DNA from: Sinorhizobium alkalisoli
Lineage (GTDB): Bacteria > Pseudomonadota > Alphaproteobacteria > Rhizobiales > Rhizobiaceae
NCBI RefSeq assembly: GCF_008932245.1
Contig: NZ_CP034910.1
Location: 1,917,776 to 1,981,775, forward strand
Direction: 5' to 3'
Length of the DNA stretch: 64,000 nucleotides
The translations under genes were made by a program, and so were the position numbers. This document shows positions 9,784 to 18,437 of this stretch, piece by piece (within the stretch, counting starts at the first letter, position 1; each line of letters begins with the position of its first letter). The notes beneath the pieces were generated by a model. It saw only the letters and a program-made list of their open reading frames with translations. It had not been told where the DNA came from and did no database searches.

Positions 9784-11676
9784 CTATCTCACGAGGCCGC
9801 GATAGATCGAAGGCAGGGCGGCCGGCAGCCTGCCGATACTACTGACGACGGCATATCCGTTCTGCCCGAAGATCGTGGGCACATAGCACTTCGCTTCGCG
9901 ATCGACCGTCACTCCGAAAACATGAATGCCGGAGCGTCGCGCCTCGGTAACGGCGCGGCGACTGTCCTCAAGCGCAAAGCGCCCTTCGTAATGGTCGACA
10001 TCGTTCGGCTTGCCATCCGTCAGCACGATCAGCAGCTTACGGCGGTTCGGCTGGTCGACCAGACCCTTGGCGGCGTGGCGGACTGCCGCGCCAATGCGGG
10101 TGTAATAACCAGGCTTGAGTCCGGCGATACGCGCCTCGACGGCGGACCCCATCGCCTCGTCGAAAGCCTTGACGGTTTCGACGCGCACCCAGTCGCGCCG
10201 GCGCGAGGTGAAGGTCAGGATTTCGTGGGAGTCGCCGCAGGCCGCGAGCCCATGTGCCAATACCAGGAGCGCCTGCTTCTCCACGTCGAGAACGCGGAGA
10301 TCGTCGAACCAGGCATCGGTGGAAAGCGAAACGTCGACGAGGATGGTCACGGCGAGGTCGTGGGCCTGCGGTCGGCTCATCATGTGGATGCGGTCGCTGC
10401 CCTGGCCGCCGGCCTTGAGGTCGGTGCGGGCGCGCACCACGGCGTCGAGGTCGAGATCCGCGCCGTCGATCTGCGCCCTCAAGAGCTCGTGCCGCGGCCG
10501 CAGCACTTCGAATTGCCGCCTGACGCGGCGGATCAGGCTCTTCGTCGCCGCATCCGTCTCGCCGACGATCCCCTCGCCTGATGCAGGCGCGGCAACGACG
10601 CGGCAATAATCCCGAAGATAGCTGCCACTGCGGTAATCCCATTCGGGATAGCTGTGCTCCGCCGTCAGCGCCGTGCGGTCAAGCGCTTCCGGCGGCAGGT
10701 CGAGATCGAAGCGGAACCGCGCCGCAGGCCGCCCCTGGCGCTCGCCAAGTGTCATCTCGTCGAGTTCGTCCGCAGCCTGTGCGTCGTGCTCGTCGCTGTC
10801 GTCGGACGGCCGGTCGACATTGACCATCTCGGCCATGGCGAGGATTTTCTCGAAACGATTGAGAATGAACGGGCTACGTTCCTTCTGTCGCTGCGCCTCG
10901 CGGGTCGCCACATGGCGGGTCGTTTCGACCCCTTCCGCTCTGCCGCCACGGGCAGGCTCATCGCCGCCCTCCCGTCTTTCCGTCTCCTGCCTGAGCAGCG
11001 CCTCCGGCCAGAGCGGCACGGGAAGCATGGGTAGGTAACCGGGTGGTGCACGCCGTGGAAAGATGGCCGGCACGATCTCGTCGTCCCGGCCAGCGCCGGT
11101 CCTCAGCATGCGCAGCACTCGGTTCTCGACGTGCTGCTCGACCGCCGGCAACGTCCGCCCTTGCCGCACCTCCAGCACCGCCCGGCACAGGCGGCGATAG
11201 CGCGGGCGCAAAGCCGGAAAGGCGTCAAGCACCCTTTTCACCGTCTCTTCCGCGCGCGCGAGGCCGGCGAGGTCAAGAGCGAGAGGATCGCCGGCGCCGA
11301 CCGGTGACAGCGGCATGACGGCCATCATAGCGGCGAGCCAGAAATAGAGATCGCGGTTGAGGCGCCTGAGTGGGAAGAGGTCTATTTCCGCCGGAAGCAT
11401 CAGCGTCGCCTGGTCGCGCGCCGGCTGCACCAGCTTCTCTTCGCCAAGCCCCATGCGCTGGCGCAGCCGCAGCCGATGTGTGGAGGTGCGGCCGCGCGCC
11501 GGTGCGATCTGCACCGCCTGCTCTCCGCCGAGACCGCGGAAGTAGACGGCAAGCACCGTTTGCACATCTTTGAGCCGGACGGCTTCCTCCGGAAAACGCG
11601 GCCAGCTGCGCGTGTTGCCGATGAAGCGGTGCCAGGCGCGGCCGACAGTCTCTTCGAGTTCGAGGAAATCCAGCAT
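9784..11676 (-). CDS. norD: NorD, von Willebrand-domain protein for NO reductase activation
   Basis: Accessory protein for NorCB assembly or activation, thought to work with the AAA+ protein NorQ. It is 630 aa with a long helical N-terminal region and a C-terminal VWA domain (about residues 425-620) that has an intact metal-site motif DVSLS and a later TDGKPND. It is the last gene of norCBQD and starts 10 bases after norQ ends. Length and domain order are typical for NorD. Confidence 0.93.
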   Translation of the reverse strand: MLDFLELEETVGRAWHRFIGNTRSWPRFPEEAVRLKDVQTVLAVYFRGLGGEQAVQIAPARGRTSTHRLRLRQRMGLGEEKLVQPARDQATLMLPAEIDLFPLRRLNRDLYFWLAAMMAVMPLSPVGAGDPLALDLAGLARAEETVKRVLDAFPALRPRYRRLCRAVLEVRQGRTLPAVEQHVENRVLRMLRTGAGRDDEIVPAIFPRRAPPGYLPMLPVPLWPEALLRQETERREGGDEPARGGRAEGVETTRHVATREAQRQKERSPFILNRFEKILAMAEMVNVDRPSDDSDEHDAQAADELDEMTLGERQGRPAARFRFDLDLPPEALDRTALTAEHSYPEWDYRSGSYLRDYCRVVAAPASGEGIVGETDAATKSLIRRVRRQFEVLRPRHELLRAQIDGADLDLDAVVRARTDLKAGGQGSDRIHMMSRPQAHDLAVTILVDVSLSTDAWFDDLRVLDVEKQALLVLAHGLAACGDSHEILTFTSRRRDWVRVETVKAFDEAMGSAVEARIAGLKPGYYTRIGAAVRHAAKGLVDQPNRRKLLIVLTDGKPNDVDHYEGRFALEDSRRAVTEARRSGIHVFGVTVDREAKCYVPTIFGQNGYAVVSSIGRLPAALPSIYRGLVR

Positions 11677-11686
11677 CTCGGCCCCT

Positions 11687-12499
11687 TCAACGGACGATCG
11701 CGTCGGCGACCTCGATCAGCGCGGCCTTGACGTCCGGCTCGTCCGTCAACGGTTCGATCATCGTCGCGATCACCGCGTCGCGCAGCGACAGGCCGCTATC
11801 GACGAGGCTGGCGCAGTAGACGAGGAGGCGCGTCGAGACGCCCTCCTCGAGATCATGCCCTTTGAGCGCCCGAAGCCGGTGGGCAAGATCGACGAGCGGC
11901 GCGACGCGGGCCGCGTCGAGACCGCTTTCCTCCGCCACCACGGCAATCTCGCGCGCCCGCGGCAGAAAATCGAACTCGATGGCGACGAAACGCTGGCGCG
12001 TACTCGGCTTCAAGCTCTTCAAGAGATTCTGATAGCCAGGATTATAGGAGACGACGAGCATGAAGCCCGGCGGCGCCTCGAGCACCTCGCCGGTGCGCTC
12101 GAGCGGCAGGATGCGCCGGTCGTCGGTGAGCGGATGAAGCACGACGGCGACGTCCTTCCTTGCCTCGACGATCTCGTCGAGATAGCAGATGCCGCCCTCA
12201 CGCACGGCACGGGTCAGCGGCCCGTCCACCCATACGGTGTCACCGCCCTTCAGGAGATAACGGCCGGTCAGGTCCGCGGCCGCGAGGTCGTCGTGGCACG
12301 ACACGGTCGAAAGCGGCAAGCCGAGTTTGGCGGCCATGTGAGCGACGAAGCGTGTCTTGCCGCAGCCGGTGGGCCCTTTCAACAGCAGCGGAAGCTGGTG
12401 CAACCAGGCGCTCTCGAAGAGCGCACATTCCTGACCGGAGGGCGAATAGGCGGGGATCTCATAACCGGAAAGCGAGGGGTTTTTCAGGGCGATATTCAT
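11687..12499 (-). CDS. norQ: NorQ, MoxR-type AAA+ ATPase for NO reductase maturation
   Basis: AAA+ ATPase (270 aa) of the CbbQ/NirQ/NorQ group that works with NorD to activate nitric oxide reductase. The Walker A motif is GPTGCGKT (about residues 43-50); the Walker B region is GGICYLDEI. I chose the ATG at 12499 (MNIALKNP), preceded by GGAG. The frame extends 33 codons further but into the 3' end of norB without a good ribosome site. It lies between norB and norD in the standard order. Confidence 0.94.
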   Translation of the reverse strand: MNIALKNPSLSGYEIPAYSPSGQECALFESAWLHQLPLLLKGPTGCGKTRFVAHMAAKLGLPLSTVSCHDDLAAADLTGRYLLKGGDTVWVDGPLTRAVREGGICYLDEIVEARKDVAVVLHPLTDDRRILPLERTGEVLEAPPGFMLVVSYNPGYQNLLKSLKPSTRQRFVAIEFDFLPRAREIAVVAEESGLDAARVAPLVDLAHRLRALKGHDLEEGVSTRLLVYCASLVDSGLSLRDAVIATMIEPLTDEPDVKAALIEVADAIVR

Positions 12500-12563
12500 G
12501 GAGGATCTCCGAAGTCGGTTGCGGGGCAGCGGTGGGTCGGCTGCTAAGGCCGGCCCTCCACCC

Positions 12564-13910
12564 TCACTCGGCGGGCTGAATGGCCCGGTCAACGACAAGG
12601 CTGCGGCTCCTGCCGGGGACCAGCACCGCCCAGGCGAACATCAGCGCGGAGACGAGCACCACCGCACCCGAGCCGAGGCGTATCCAGTAGAAGAGCGCGA
12701 GTTGCTCCTGTACCACCATGAAGCTCTCGCCGAGAACTCGTTGCAGGTGGACCTGGACGACACCGGCGAAGGTGAGCGCGAAGGTCATCACCGACATGGC
12801 AGTACACATGGCCCAGAAGCTGGCGATCGACAGCCACTGGTTATAGGGCGCCCGTCCACGGATCTCCGGAATGGCATAGGCCATGACGGCAAGGTTCAGC
12901 ATCACATAGGCCCCGAAGAAGGCGAGGTGTCCATGCGCGGCGGTGACCTGCGTGCCGTGGGTGTAGTAGTTGACCGAGGACAGCGTGTGCAGGAAGCCCC
13001 AGACGCCGGCGCCGAAAAAGGCCATGACCGAGCAGCCGATCGACCAGAGGAGCGCCGCCTTGTTCGGGTGCTTTCGGCCGGCCTTCCAGGTCATCACGAA
13101 AGTGAAGACCACCATGGTGAAAAAGGGTGCGACCTCGAGCGTCGAGAAGAGCGAGCCGATCCACTGCCAGTAGCCCGGCGCGCCGATCCAGTAATAGTGG
13201 TGACCGGTACCGAGGATGCCGGAGAAGAGCGCCAGGCCGACGATCACGTAAAGCCACTTCTCTACCACCTCGCGGTCGATGCCGTTGAGCTTGATCATCA
13301 GGAAGGCCAGAACCGAGGCCATGATCAGTTCCCAGACACCTTCGACCCACAGATGGACGACATACCACCAGTACATCTTGTCGAGCGCCAGATTGGCCGG
13401 ATTGTAGAAGGCGAAAAGGAAGAAGATCGCCACACCCCAGAGACCGAAGATCAGGATGTTCGTGACCGTTGTCTTGCGCCCTTTCAGCACCGTCAGCGTG
13501 ATGTTGTAGAGGAACATCAGCGCCACGACGACGATGCCGACCTTGATCGCGAAGGGCTGTTCGAGGAATTCGCGGCCCTCATGGATGTGGAAAAGATAGC
13601 CGACCACAGCAACGGCCGCGGCGACGAGGAAGATCCAGAACTGCGCAATTGCGATCTTGGGGCTGTAAAGCTCCGTCTCCGCCTCCTCCGGCAGGAGATA
13701 ATAGGTGGCGCCCATGAAGCCCATCAGCAGCCAGACGATCAGCGCGTTGGTATGGACCATGCGCACGATGTTGAAAGGCAAGAGTTCCGAGAGCGTGTTG
13801 GGCAGGACATAGATCGTGCCGGCGAGAACGCCGAACAGGACCTGGGCGAGAAACAGGCCGAGCGCGCCGTAGAAATACAGCATCGCGACCTTCTGCGTTT
13901 GATATTTCAT
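12564..13910 (-). CDS. norB: NorB, nitric oxide reductase catalytic (cytochrome b) subunit
   Basis: Integral-membrane haem-copper-family enzyme that reduces two NO to N2O. The 448-aa protein has about 12 hydrophobic helices. The conserved His residues are visible: MVHTNALIVW (low-spin haem), WWYVVHLWVEGVWE (active-site His plus the Glu characteristic of NorB), GTGHHYYWIG (the two His of the non-haem iron site) and HGHLAFFGAY (C-terminal haem ligands). It follows norC at 25 bases. This is the cNor type, as shown by the norC partner. Confidence 0.97.
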   Translation of the reverse strand: MKYQTQKVAMLYFYGALGLFLAQVLFGVLAGTIYVLPNTLSELLPFNIVRMVHTNALIVWLLMGFMGATYYLLPEEAETELYSPKIAIAQFWIFLVAAAVAVVGYLFHIHEGREFLEQPFAIKVGIVVVALMFLYNITLTVLKGRKTTVTNILIFGLWGVAIFFLFAFYNPANLALDKMYWWYVVHLWVEGVWELIMASVLAFLMIKLNGIDREVVEKWLYVIVGLALFSGILGTGHHYYWIGAPGYWQWIGSLFSTLEVAPFFTMVVFTFVMTWKAGRKHPNKAALLWSIGCSVMAFFGAGVWGFLHTLSSVNYYTHGTQVTAAHGHLAFFGAYVMLNLAVMAYAIPEIRGRAPYNQWLSIASFWAMCTAMSVMTFALTFAGVVQVHLQRVLGESFMVVQEQLALFYWIRLGSGAVVLVSALMFAWAVLVPGRSRSLVVDRAIQPAE

Positions 13911-13935
13911 GTCTTTTCTCCTTCTCCCGCCAAGC

Positions 13936-14388
13936 TCAACCCGCCTCGTTCGGCGGCCAGTTCTGCGTCTTGATGCGGCTCGTCCATTCGAGGAAATCGG
14001 CGAGATCGTTCAGTTCCTGCTCGGTCAGATTGAACTGCGGCATCTGCCGCCGACCCTCGGCGCCGGAGGGCTGAGCCGCCATCCAGGATTTCAGCGTCTC
14101 ACGGGCGCCCTCGGGATCGCTTTCGCCGCCCCAGCGCTTCCAGACATTGCCGAGTTCCGGAGCGAAATAGGCGCCTTCGCCAAGAAGCGTGTGACAATTG
14201 ATGCAGGAGTTCTTTTCCCAGACGTGCTTGCCGCGGGCGACCGAAGCCGTCAGCGTCGTTTCGTCCGTCGACTCCGTCTTCATGTAATAATGACTGTGGG
14301 CCGTGAGCCCGACGAAGATCGCGAAGAAGAAGATGGAGCCGCCATAGAAGACGTTGCGGGCCCCTGTCTTGGTAAGGCGTTCTGCCAT
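13936..14388 (-). CDS. norC: NorC, nitric oxide reductase cytochrome c subunit
   Basis: Membrane-anchored monohaem cytochrome c that delivers electrons to NorB. The 150-aa protein has one N-terminal transmembrane helix (about residues 13-32), a CINCH haem site (about 62-66) in a segment typical of NorC (SCINCHTLLGEGAYFAPEL), and a downstream Met candidate ligand (RRQMPQF). The ATG at 14388 is preceded by AAAGGA. The longer frame to 14487 has no ribosome site. First gene of norCBQD; an NnrR-like box lies about 140 bp upstream. Confidence 0.96.
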   Translation of the reverse strand: MAERLTKTGARNVFYGGSIFFFAIFVGLTAHSHYYMKTESTDETTLTASVARGKHVWEKNSCINCHTLLGEGAYFAPELGNVWKRWGGESDPEGARETLKSWMAAQPSGAEGRRQMPQFNLTEQELNDLADFLEWTSRIKTQNWPPNEAG

Positions 14389-14523
14389 CCCATGGTCCTT
14401 TCGATTCCGGGAGGCCGCAAGCAGCGGACCGGTCTGAACGATTCCCCGCCGGTCGGCTGCGGAATCGACATCCGCAAACACCGGCAAACGCGATCCTTTC
14501 TAGGGATTCCGAACGGGCGTTCT

Positions 14524-14537
14524 TTGCGTTTCGGCAA
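14524..14537. promoter_or_regulatory. NnrR/FNR-type box upstream of norC
   Basis: TTGCGTTTCGGCAA fits TTG-N8-CAA with a near-palindromic core (TTGCG...GGCAA). It lies in the norC promoter region. The TTGCG half-site resembles those reported for NO-responsive NnrR/DNR regulators, which makes an NO-sensing activator the best guess. The box is observed; the regulator is inferred. Confidence 0.7.
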
Positions 14538-14555
14538 ATAGTTGGGAAGAGGGCC

Positions 14556-14846
14556 TCACCCGCCCGACGGAAAGGCGGCGATGAGCGTTTTCGCAGCAGC
14601 CGCAAGAGCGAAGAAGATCGGCCAGGCAAGGAGGGCGATGCGTAAGTGGCGCGAACCGAAACGCAAGCCGAGGAAGTCAAGCACGACGAGACGGGCCTTC
14701 AAAACCGCGATCGTCAGAAGCGCCGCAGCGAGGGCAAGTGAGAGCGCCGGATCGCTGACCTCGCGGACGAGGAGCATCCCGGCACCGACCATGGCAACGA
14801 GCCATATCCAGGTTTTCTTCAACTGTTTGGGGCCACCGCCGTTCAT
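14556..14846 (-). CDS. norF: NorF-like small membrane protein (cytochrome oxidase subunit IV-type)
   Basis: A 96-aa protein with three predicted hydrophobic helices (about residues 13-28, 33-52 and 70-90) separated by basic loops. It follows norE by 4 bases and precedes norC. Small subunit-IV-like proteins called NorF occur beside NorE in denitrifiers and improve NO reductase activity. Family assignment rests on size, topology and position, not on a catalytic motif. Confidence 0.7.
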   Translation of the reverse strand: MNGGGPKQLKKTWIWLVAMVGAGMLLVREVSDPALSLALAAALLTIAVLKARLVVLDFLGLRFGSRHLRIALLAWPIFFALAAAAKTLIAAFPSGG

Positions 14847-14850
14847 CGGA

Positions 14851-15417
14851 TCAAACCAGATAGAGAATGGGGAACATGACGATCCACACGAGATCGATCA
14901 CGTGCCAAAGCGTGGTCACGAGTTCGACATTGGCCGGTCGCGGCCTCCAGGCGACCAGGATGAGCACTATGCCGACGAAGGCCACATGGACGAGGTGGAA
15001 GCCGGTCAGGATGAAATAGAGCTCGAAGAAGGAGCGAAACTCCGCCTCGCCGGCGAATCGGATTTCCGTGCCGTACTCGTAGAGCTTGATGGCGACGAAG
15101 GCGAAACCGAGCAGCGCCGCAAGCACCAGTGCCCGGCGGCGCGTGGCGAGCCTCGCTCCCTTGCCGGCCGCGACCGCCGCCTGCCATCCGCTTGTCAACA
15201 GCACGAGCGTGTTGATGGCGGCAATCCCCGGCTTCAGATGCAATCGCGCGACAGCGAAATCACCCGGCGCGATCACCGAGGCTACCAGAAAGGCGCCGAT
15301 CAGAATGCCGAAGGCGGCCAACTCGCTCCAGACAGGAATCCAGAGAAGCAGCGTGTCTTCTTCCTCTTCGCCAGATCCCATTTCGCCGGTCGCGCCGGCC
15401 GCCATTGCTCGTTGCAT
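14851..15417 (-). CDS. norE: NorE, cytochrome c oxidase subunit III-like protein of the nor cluster
   Basis: An integral-membrane protein of 188 aa, similar to haem-copper oxidase subunit III. It has about five helices; FHLVHVAFVG and WHVIDLVWIVMFPILYL are the most characteristic segments. NorE is linked to full NO reductase activity but is not catalytic. I chose the ATG at 15417 (MQRAMAAG) because GGGAGA lies 7 bases upstream; the frame continues 11 codons further. It is transcribed divergently from a small plus-strand gene, with an FNR/NnrR-type box between them. Confidence 0.9.
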   Translation of the reverse strand: MQRAMAAGATGEMGSGEEEEDTLLLWIPVWSELAAFGILIGAFLVASVIAPGDFAVARLHLKPGIAAINTLVLLTSGWQAAVAAGKGARLATRRRALVLAALLGFAFVAIKLYEYGTEIRFAGEAEFRSFFELYFILTGFHLVHVAFVGIVLILVAWRPRPANVELVTTLWHVIDLVWIVMFPILYLV

Positions 15418-15473
15418 GCCGCATCTCCCAAGGAAACCAGGAAAGCGCATAGGAGAATGGCACCGCCGCTTCT

Positions 15474-15487
15474 TTGCGCCCGATCAA
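15474..15487. promoter_or_regulatory. NnrR/FNR-type box between norE and the divergent small gene
   Basis: TTGCGCCCGATCAA fits TTGCG-N4-ATCAA. It lies in the 119-bp gap between norE (minus) and the 51-codon gene at 15537 (plus), so it can serve both directions. It shares the TTGCG half with the norC box. Confidence 0.7.
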
Positions 15488-15536
15488 AGACCAAAGCGGC
15501 CCGCTCGCTATGGTCGGTGAGGAAATGGAGACCACC

Positions 15537-15692
15537 ATGAACGACGCGCAGATCGGCCTCTCGGTCGCCACCCCGATCATCATAATCTTCGCCCTCGTGC
15601 TCTATCGCATGGGGGTTCTCCAGCGGACCGGCGCAATCGCCGCGGTGCTGGCGTCGGTCGCTTGCGCCGCAGTGCTGTTCATCGACAAGTAG
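15537..15692 (+). CDS. Small two-helix membrane protein in the nor/nnrU cluster (unknown function)
   Basis: A 51-aa hydrophobic protein with two membrane segments (about residues 10-24 and 32-47) and a short basic turn between. The ATG at 15537 follows GGAGA at 5-6 bases; an in-frame ATG at 15525 follows AGGA closely and is an alternative. It stands 11 bases before the next gene and two genes before nnrU, under the shared FNR-type box, so it is probably part of a NO/anaerobic operon. I do not recognise a family. Confidence 0.6.
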   Translation: MNDAQIGLSVATPIIIIFALVLYRMGVLQRTGAIAAVLASVACAAVLFIDK

Positions 15693-15703
15693 AGGGCCGG
15701 ATA

Positions 15704-16069
15704 ATGACGCCCTCGCCCCTCAAAAACCTTCAGGAACGATATGGCGAACTCCTCCAGCTGTGCGATTCCGTTGAAGCGATTATCGACTCGGTCGCCGGTC
15801 GGATCGATCCCGATCTTTGTCTGGCAACCGCAGCCAAGATTTCGAAGCCCGGCGGGCCGGTCGCGGCCCCGCCACATTCCCGCACAACGTCACCGGACCC
15901 GCAGCCATTGCTTGCGGCCACTCTCCAGTCTGCGGTTGCGGGGCGAAGCGTGCATTCCTGGAGCGCGGTCGATGCCATGCTGCGCGTCTTTCTCGACGAG
16001 CTTCGGCGACACGTCGCAGCCGAGCAGGTTCTGCTCCAAGCAATGGAGGGGGCGAAAGCCGCCCACTGA
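15704..16069 (+). CDS. Hypothetical protein between the small membrane gene and nnrU
   Basis: A 121-aa soluble protein with helical N-terminal (LQERYGELLQLCDSVEAIID) and C-terminal (LRVFLDELRRHVAAEQVLLQ) halves joined by a Pro/Ser-rich linker at about residues 50-75. The end, with His, Glu and Gln residues spaced on a helix, recalls hemerythrin-like helices, but the complete HxxxE pattern is not seen, so no metal role is claimed. It starts 11 bases after the preceding gene and ends 5 bases before nnrU, so it is surely co-transcribed. Confidence 0.6.
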   Translation: MTPSPLKNLQERYGELLQLCDSVEAIIDSVAGRIDPDLCLATAAKISKPGGPVAAPPHSRTTSPDPQPLLAATLQSAVAGRSVHSWSAVDAMLRVFLDELRRHVAAEQVLLQAMEGAKAAH

Positions 16070-16074
16070 GTACA

Positions 16075-16761
16075 ATGACTGAATTCCTGCTGGCGCTCGG
16101 CGCCTTCCTCGCTCTCCATTCGATACCGGCGCTGCCTGCCATTCGCGAGCGGCTGATAAGCCACCTCGGTCGGGCAATCTATTTCTCGCTTTATTCCGCC
16201 GTGTCGATCGTCCTGCTCGGCTGGGTCTTCTATGCGGCGCTGAACGTCGACTACGTTCCGCTGTGGGAGCCGGCGCCCTGGCAGGCCTGGGCGACGTTGA
16301 TCGCCGCGCCCATTGGCGTATTCCTCGTGCTCGCCGGCCTCTTCAGCATCAATCCGCTCTCGATCTCGATCCGCCAGGGCGATGAGCCGGGAGCGGTCGT
16401 CGCGATCACCCGTCATCCGGTGCTATCGGGCTTTGCCCTCTGGGCACTCGGCCACCTCATCGCCAATGGCGACCTGCGCTCGCTGATCCTCTTCGGCGGC
16501 TTCGCCCTCTTCGCGCTTGGGGCCATGCCGATGTTGGAAAAGCGCGCGCGCCGGAGACTGAAAGACGCATGGCACAGGGAGGCGGCAAAGACATCCATCC
16601 TGCCCTTGGCAGCACTTCTTCGCGGACGCGCCCGAATAACTGCCGATGCTCCGCTCGCCGTCGCCGCCCTGGCTACCGTAGTCACAACTACCTGGCTGCT
16701 TTCCGGCGGCCACGCCGTGCTGTTCCATGCCGATCCGCTCCTTCTGGCGACGGCGTTTTGA
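16075..16761 (+). CDS. nnrU: NnrU-family membrane protein
   Basis: NnrU is a polytopic membrane protein needed for NO/nitrite-linked respiration in several denitrifiers; the exact function is unresolved. This copy has 228 aa with six or more hydrophobic segments and the family signature region TRHPVLSGFALWALGHLIAN (about residues 114-133). I chose the ATG at 16075, 5 bases after the upstream gene, rather than the long upstream extension overlapping it. It shows clear relatedness to the second NnrU-like protein at 17825 (both have LWALGHL/IWALAHL followed by ANGDL). Confidence 0.85.
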   Translation: MTEFLLALGAFLALHSIPALPAIRERLISHLGRAIYFSLYSAVSIVLLGWVFYAALNVDYVPLWEPAPWQAWATLIAAPIGVFLVLAGLFSINPLSISIRQGDEPGAVVAITRHPVLSGFALWALGHLIANGDLRSLILFGGFALFALGAMPMLEKRARRRLKDAWHREAAKTSILPLAALLRGRARITADAPLAVAALATVVTTTWLLSGGHAVLFHADPLLLATAF

Positions 16762-17149
16762 CGAGCCTGCTACCGGGCGCCGCCTGCAGCATTGTGCATC
16801 TTTCAGGACGCTTCCGGACGCACCGCGCGTCTCGGCACCCGCGATCGCGGCCAAGCTCCCGTCGGAAATAACATGACCATTCGAGGAAGGGCGCGACCGA
16901 AGGACTCAACCGATGCAGACGCGGGCGGGAGCGCCGACTATGCGGCGCTCGATTGAACATCAACCCGGCGAAGCAGCGAGCGCGTGACGCAGGTCGGCAA
17001 CAACATCCTCGGCATTGCAGACCGACATTGAGCCTGATCGTCTTGCCGCTGACGTTGAAGCGGGCAAAGACATTCGTTTCCAGCGAAATGCTCGGCGCGG
17101 CCTTCGCGGGCATGACCAGACTCTCAGGCCCGCCCTTGAACGGTGTTAC
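16762..17149. other. Non-coding stretch after nnrU
   Basis: About 390 bases with no supported gene. Open frames on both strands are Arg/Pro-rich and lack ribosome sites or family features. No FNR-type box, repeat element or strong hairpin stood out. Confidence 0.4.
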
Positions 17150-17524
17150 CTATTTCACGGTGCCGTCCGGGGTTACTGCGGGGCTGGGGCCGCCGGTCCC
17201 AGTCTGATAGGTGGGATCGCGGTCCGTCGGGGCCGGTATCCCCTCTTCCGTGCGCGGCGGACTTCCTACACTACCGGTTTGTTCGTTCGAAGGCGAAGGC
17301 TGAACTTCCTCCACCGCCGCAGTCGGTGCGTCGGCATCCGTGTCGTCGGCCCATAGGGCGATAGCTCCCCAGACGAGCATCGCCAGGACAAGACTTGTCG
17401 CGAGCACCACAAACACGGGAAAGCCCAAACGGCCCTGGCGCGTCTCCGTCGTCGTGAAGGTCTTTCTGTCTGACTCATGTGTGGCTGAGGGCGGGTCGCC
17501 CCGTTCGTCCAGATGATTGCTCAT
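17150..17524 (-). CDS. Single-span membrane protein with Pro/Gly-rich tail (unknown)
   Basis: A 124-aa protein with a hydrophilic 33-residue N-terminus, one hydrophobic helix (FPVFVVLATSLVLAMLVWGA, about residues 36-55) and a low-complexity acidic Pro/Gly/Thr tail. The ATG at 17524 is preceded by GGAGA at 6 bases, so the 64-codon upstream extension is not used. Such single-span proteins are common hypotheticals in Rhizobiaceae; I cannot assign a function. It faces away from the nnrU-like gene at 17825. Confidence 0.6.
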   Translation of the reverse strand: MSNHLDERGDPPSATHESDRKTFTTTETRQGRLGFPVFVVLATSLVLAMLVWGAIALWADDTDADAPTAAVEEVQPSPSNEQTGSVGSPPRTEEGIPAPTDRDPTYQTGTGGPSPAVTPDGTVK

Positions 17525-17824
17525 TGAACTTCTCCGTTCACCGTGCCTCGACAACGAATGTCCGCTGCACAATGTTCCGGACAAGGCTGGCACTGGCGCA
17601 ACACCCGCTCCCAAGCGACAAACTGGCTCGCTATTGGAGGGATCGGAGCGACCGGGTAGCGTAGCGGGGCTGATCGGAGGAGCGGCAACATGTACCCCGT
17701 TCGCTGCCCGGCTCACACGTCTTCTTTAAATCGTAACCAAACTGGAGAAACATGCAGGAATTGAACGAGCGATCTGTGCGTCCGCGCGGCGTTTTGATTG
17801 CGGCGATCCTTTCGGAGGGCGACG

Positions 17825-18394
17825 ATGTTTGTTCTGATACTCGGCCTGCTGATCTTTCTGGGTGTCCATTCGGTTCGCATCTTTGCGCCCGGCTGGCGCG
17901 ACCGACGCCTTGCCGACATGGGGGACGGCCCCTGGAGAGGGCTCTATTCGCTCGTTTCCCTGGCCGGCTTCGTGCTGATCATCTGGGGCTTCTCTATTGC
18001 CAGGCCGGATGCTCCGATCCTCTACGAGCCACCGGTATGGATGAAGCACATCGCTCTTGCGCTGATGCTTTTCGCCTTCATCAGCCTCATGGTGTTTGCC
18101 TTCCCAGCGGGTCGCCTGAAGCCGGCTCTCAAGCATCCAATGCTCGTGTCGGTAAAGATCTGGGCTCTTGCGCATCTGCTCGCCAATGGCGATCTCGCCT
18201 CGCTACTGCTCTTCGGTGCATTCTTGGCCTGGGCAGTAGCCGATCGCATTTCGGCTAAACGCCGCGGCAATGGAGTGGCGGCGCCGGGCCCGGCAACATG
18301 GGATATCGGGGCTGTGGTCGCGGGTGTGGCGCTTTACGTGCTGTTCGTGTGGCGACTGCACGAATGGCTGTTTGGCGTCACGCCGCTTCCCTGA
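17825..18394 (+). CDS. Second NnrU-family membrane protein
   Basis: A 189-aa polytopic membrane protein. MFVLILGLLIFLGVHSVRI at the N-terminus and KIWALAHLLANGDLASLLLF match NnrU (compare the gene at 16075). The ATG at 17825 follows GGAGGG. No FNR-type box was found in the 125 bases upstream. Two NnrU-family genes within 2 kb may reflect duplication or two subtypes; this one is shorter and lacks the C-terminal extension. Confidence 0.82.
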   Translation: MFVLILGLLIFLGVHSVRIFAPGWRDRRLADMGDGPWRGLYSLVSLAGFVLIIWGFSIARPDAPILYEPPVWMKHIALALMLFAFISLMVFAFPAGRLKPALKHPMLVSVKIWALAHLLANGDLASLLLFGAFLAWAVADRISAKRRGNGVAAPGPATWDIGAVVAGVALYVLFVWRLHEWLFGVTPLP

Positions 18395-18437
18395 TCCGCA
18401 GTTCCCCGCCCGGATGGTAGCTAACCTTATTTCGATT

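Noticed and set aside
12498..13973. 491-codon plus-strand frame opposite norB
   Set aside because: Antisense shadow rich in Asp, Glu, His and Arg; NorB on the minus strand has all haem ligands.
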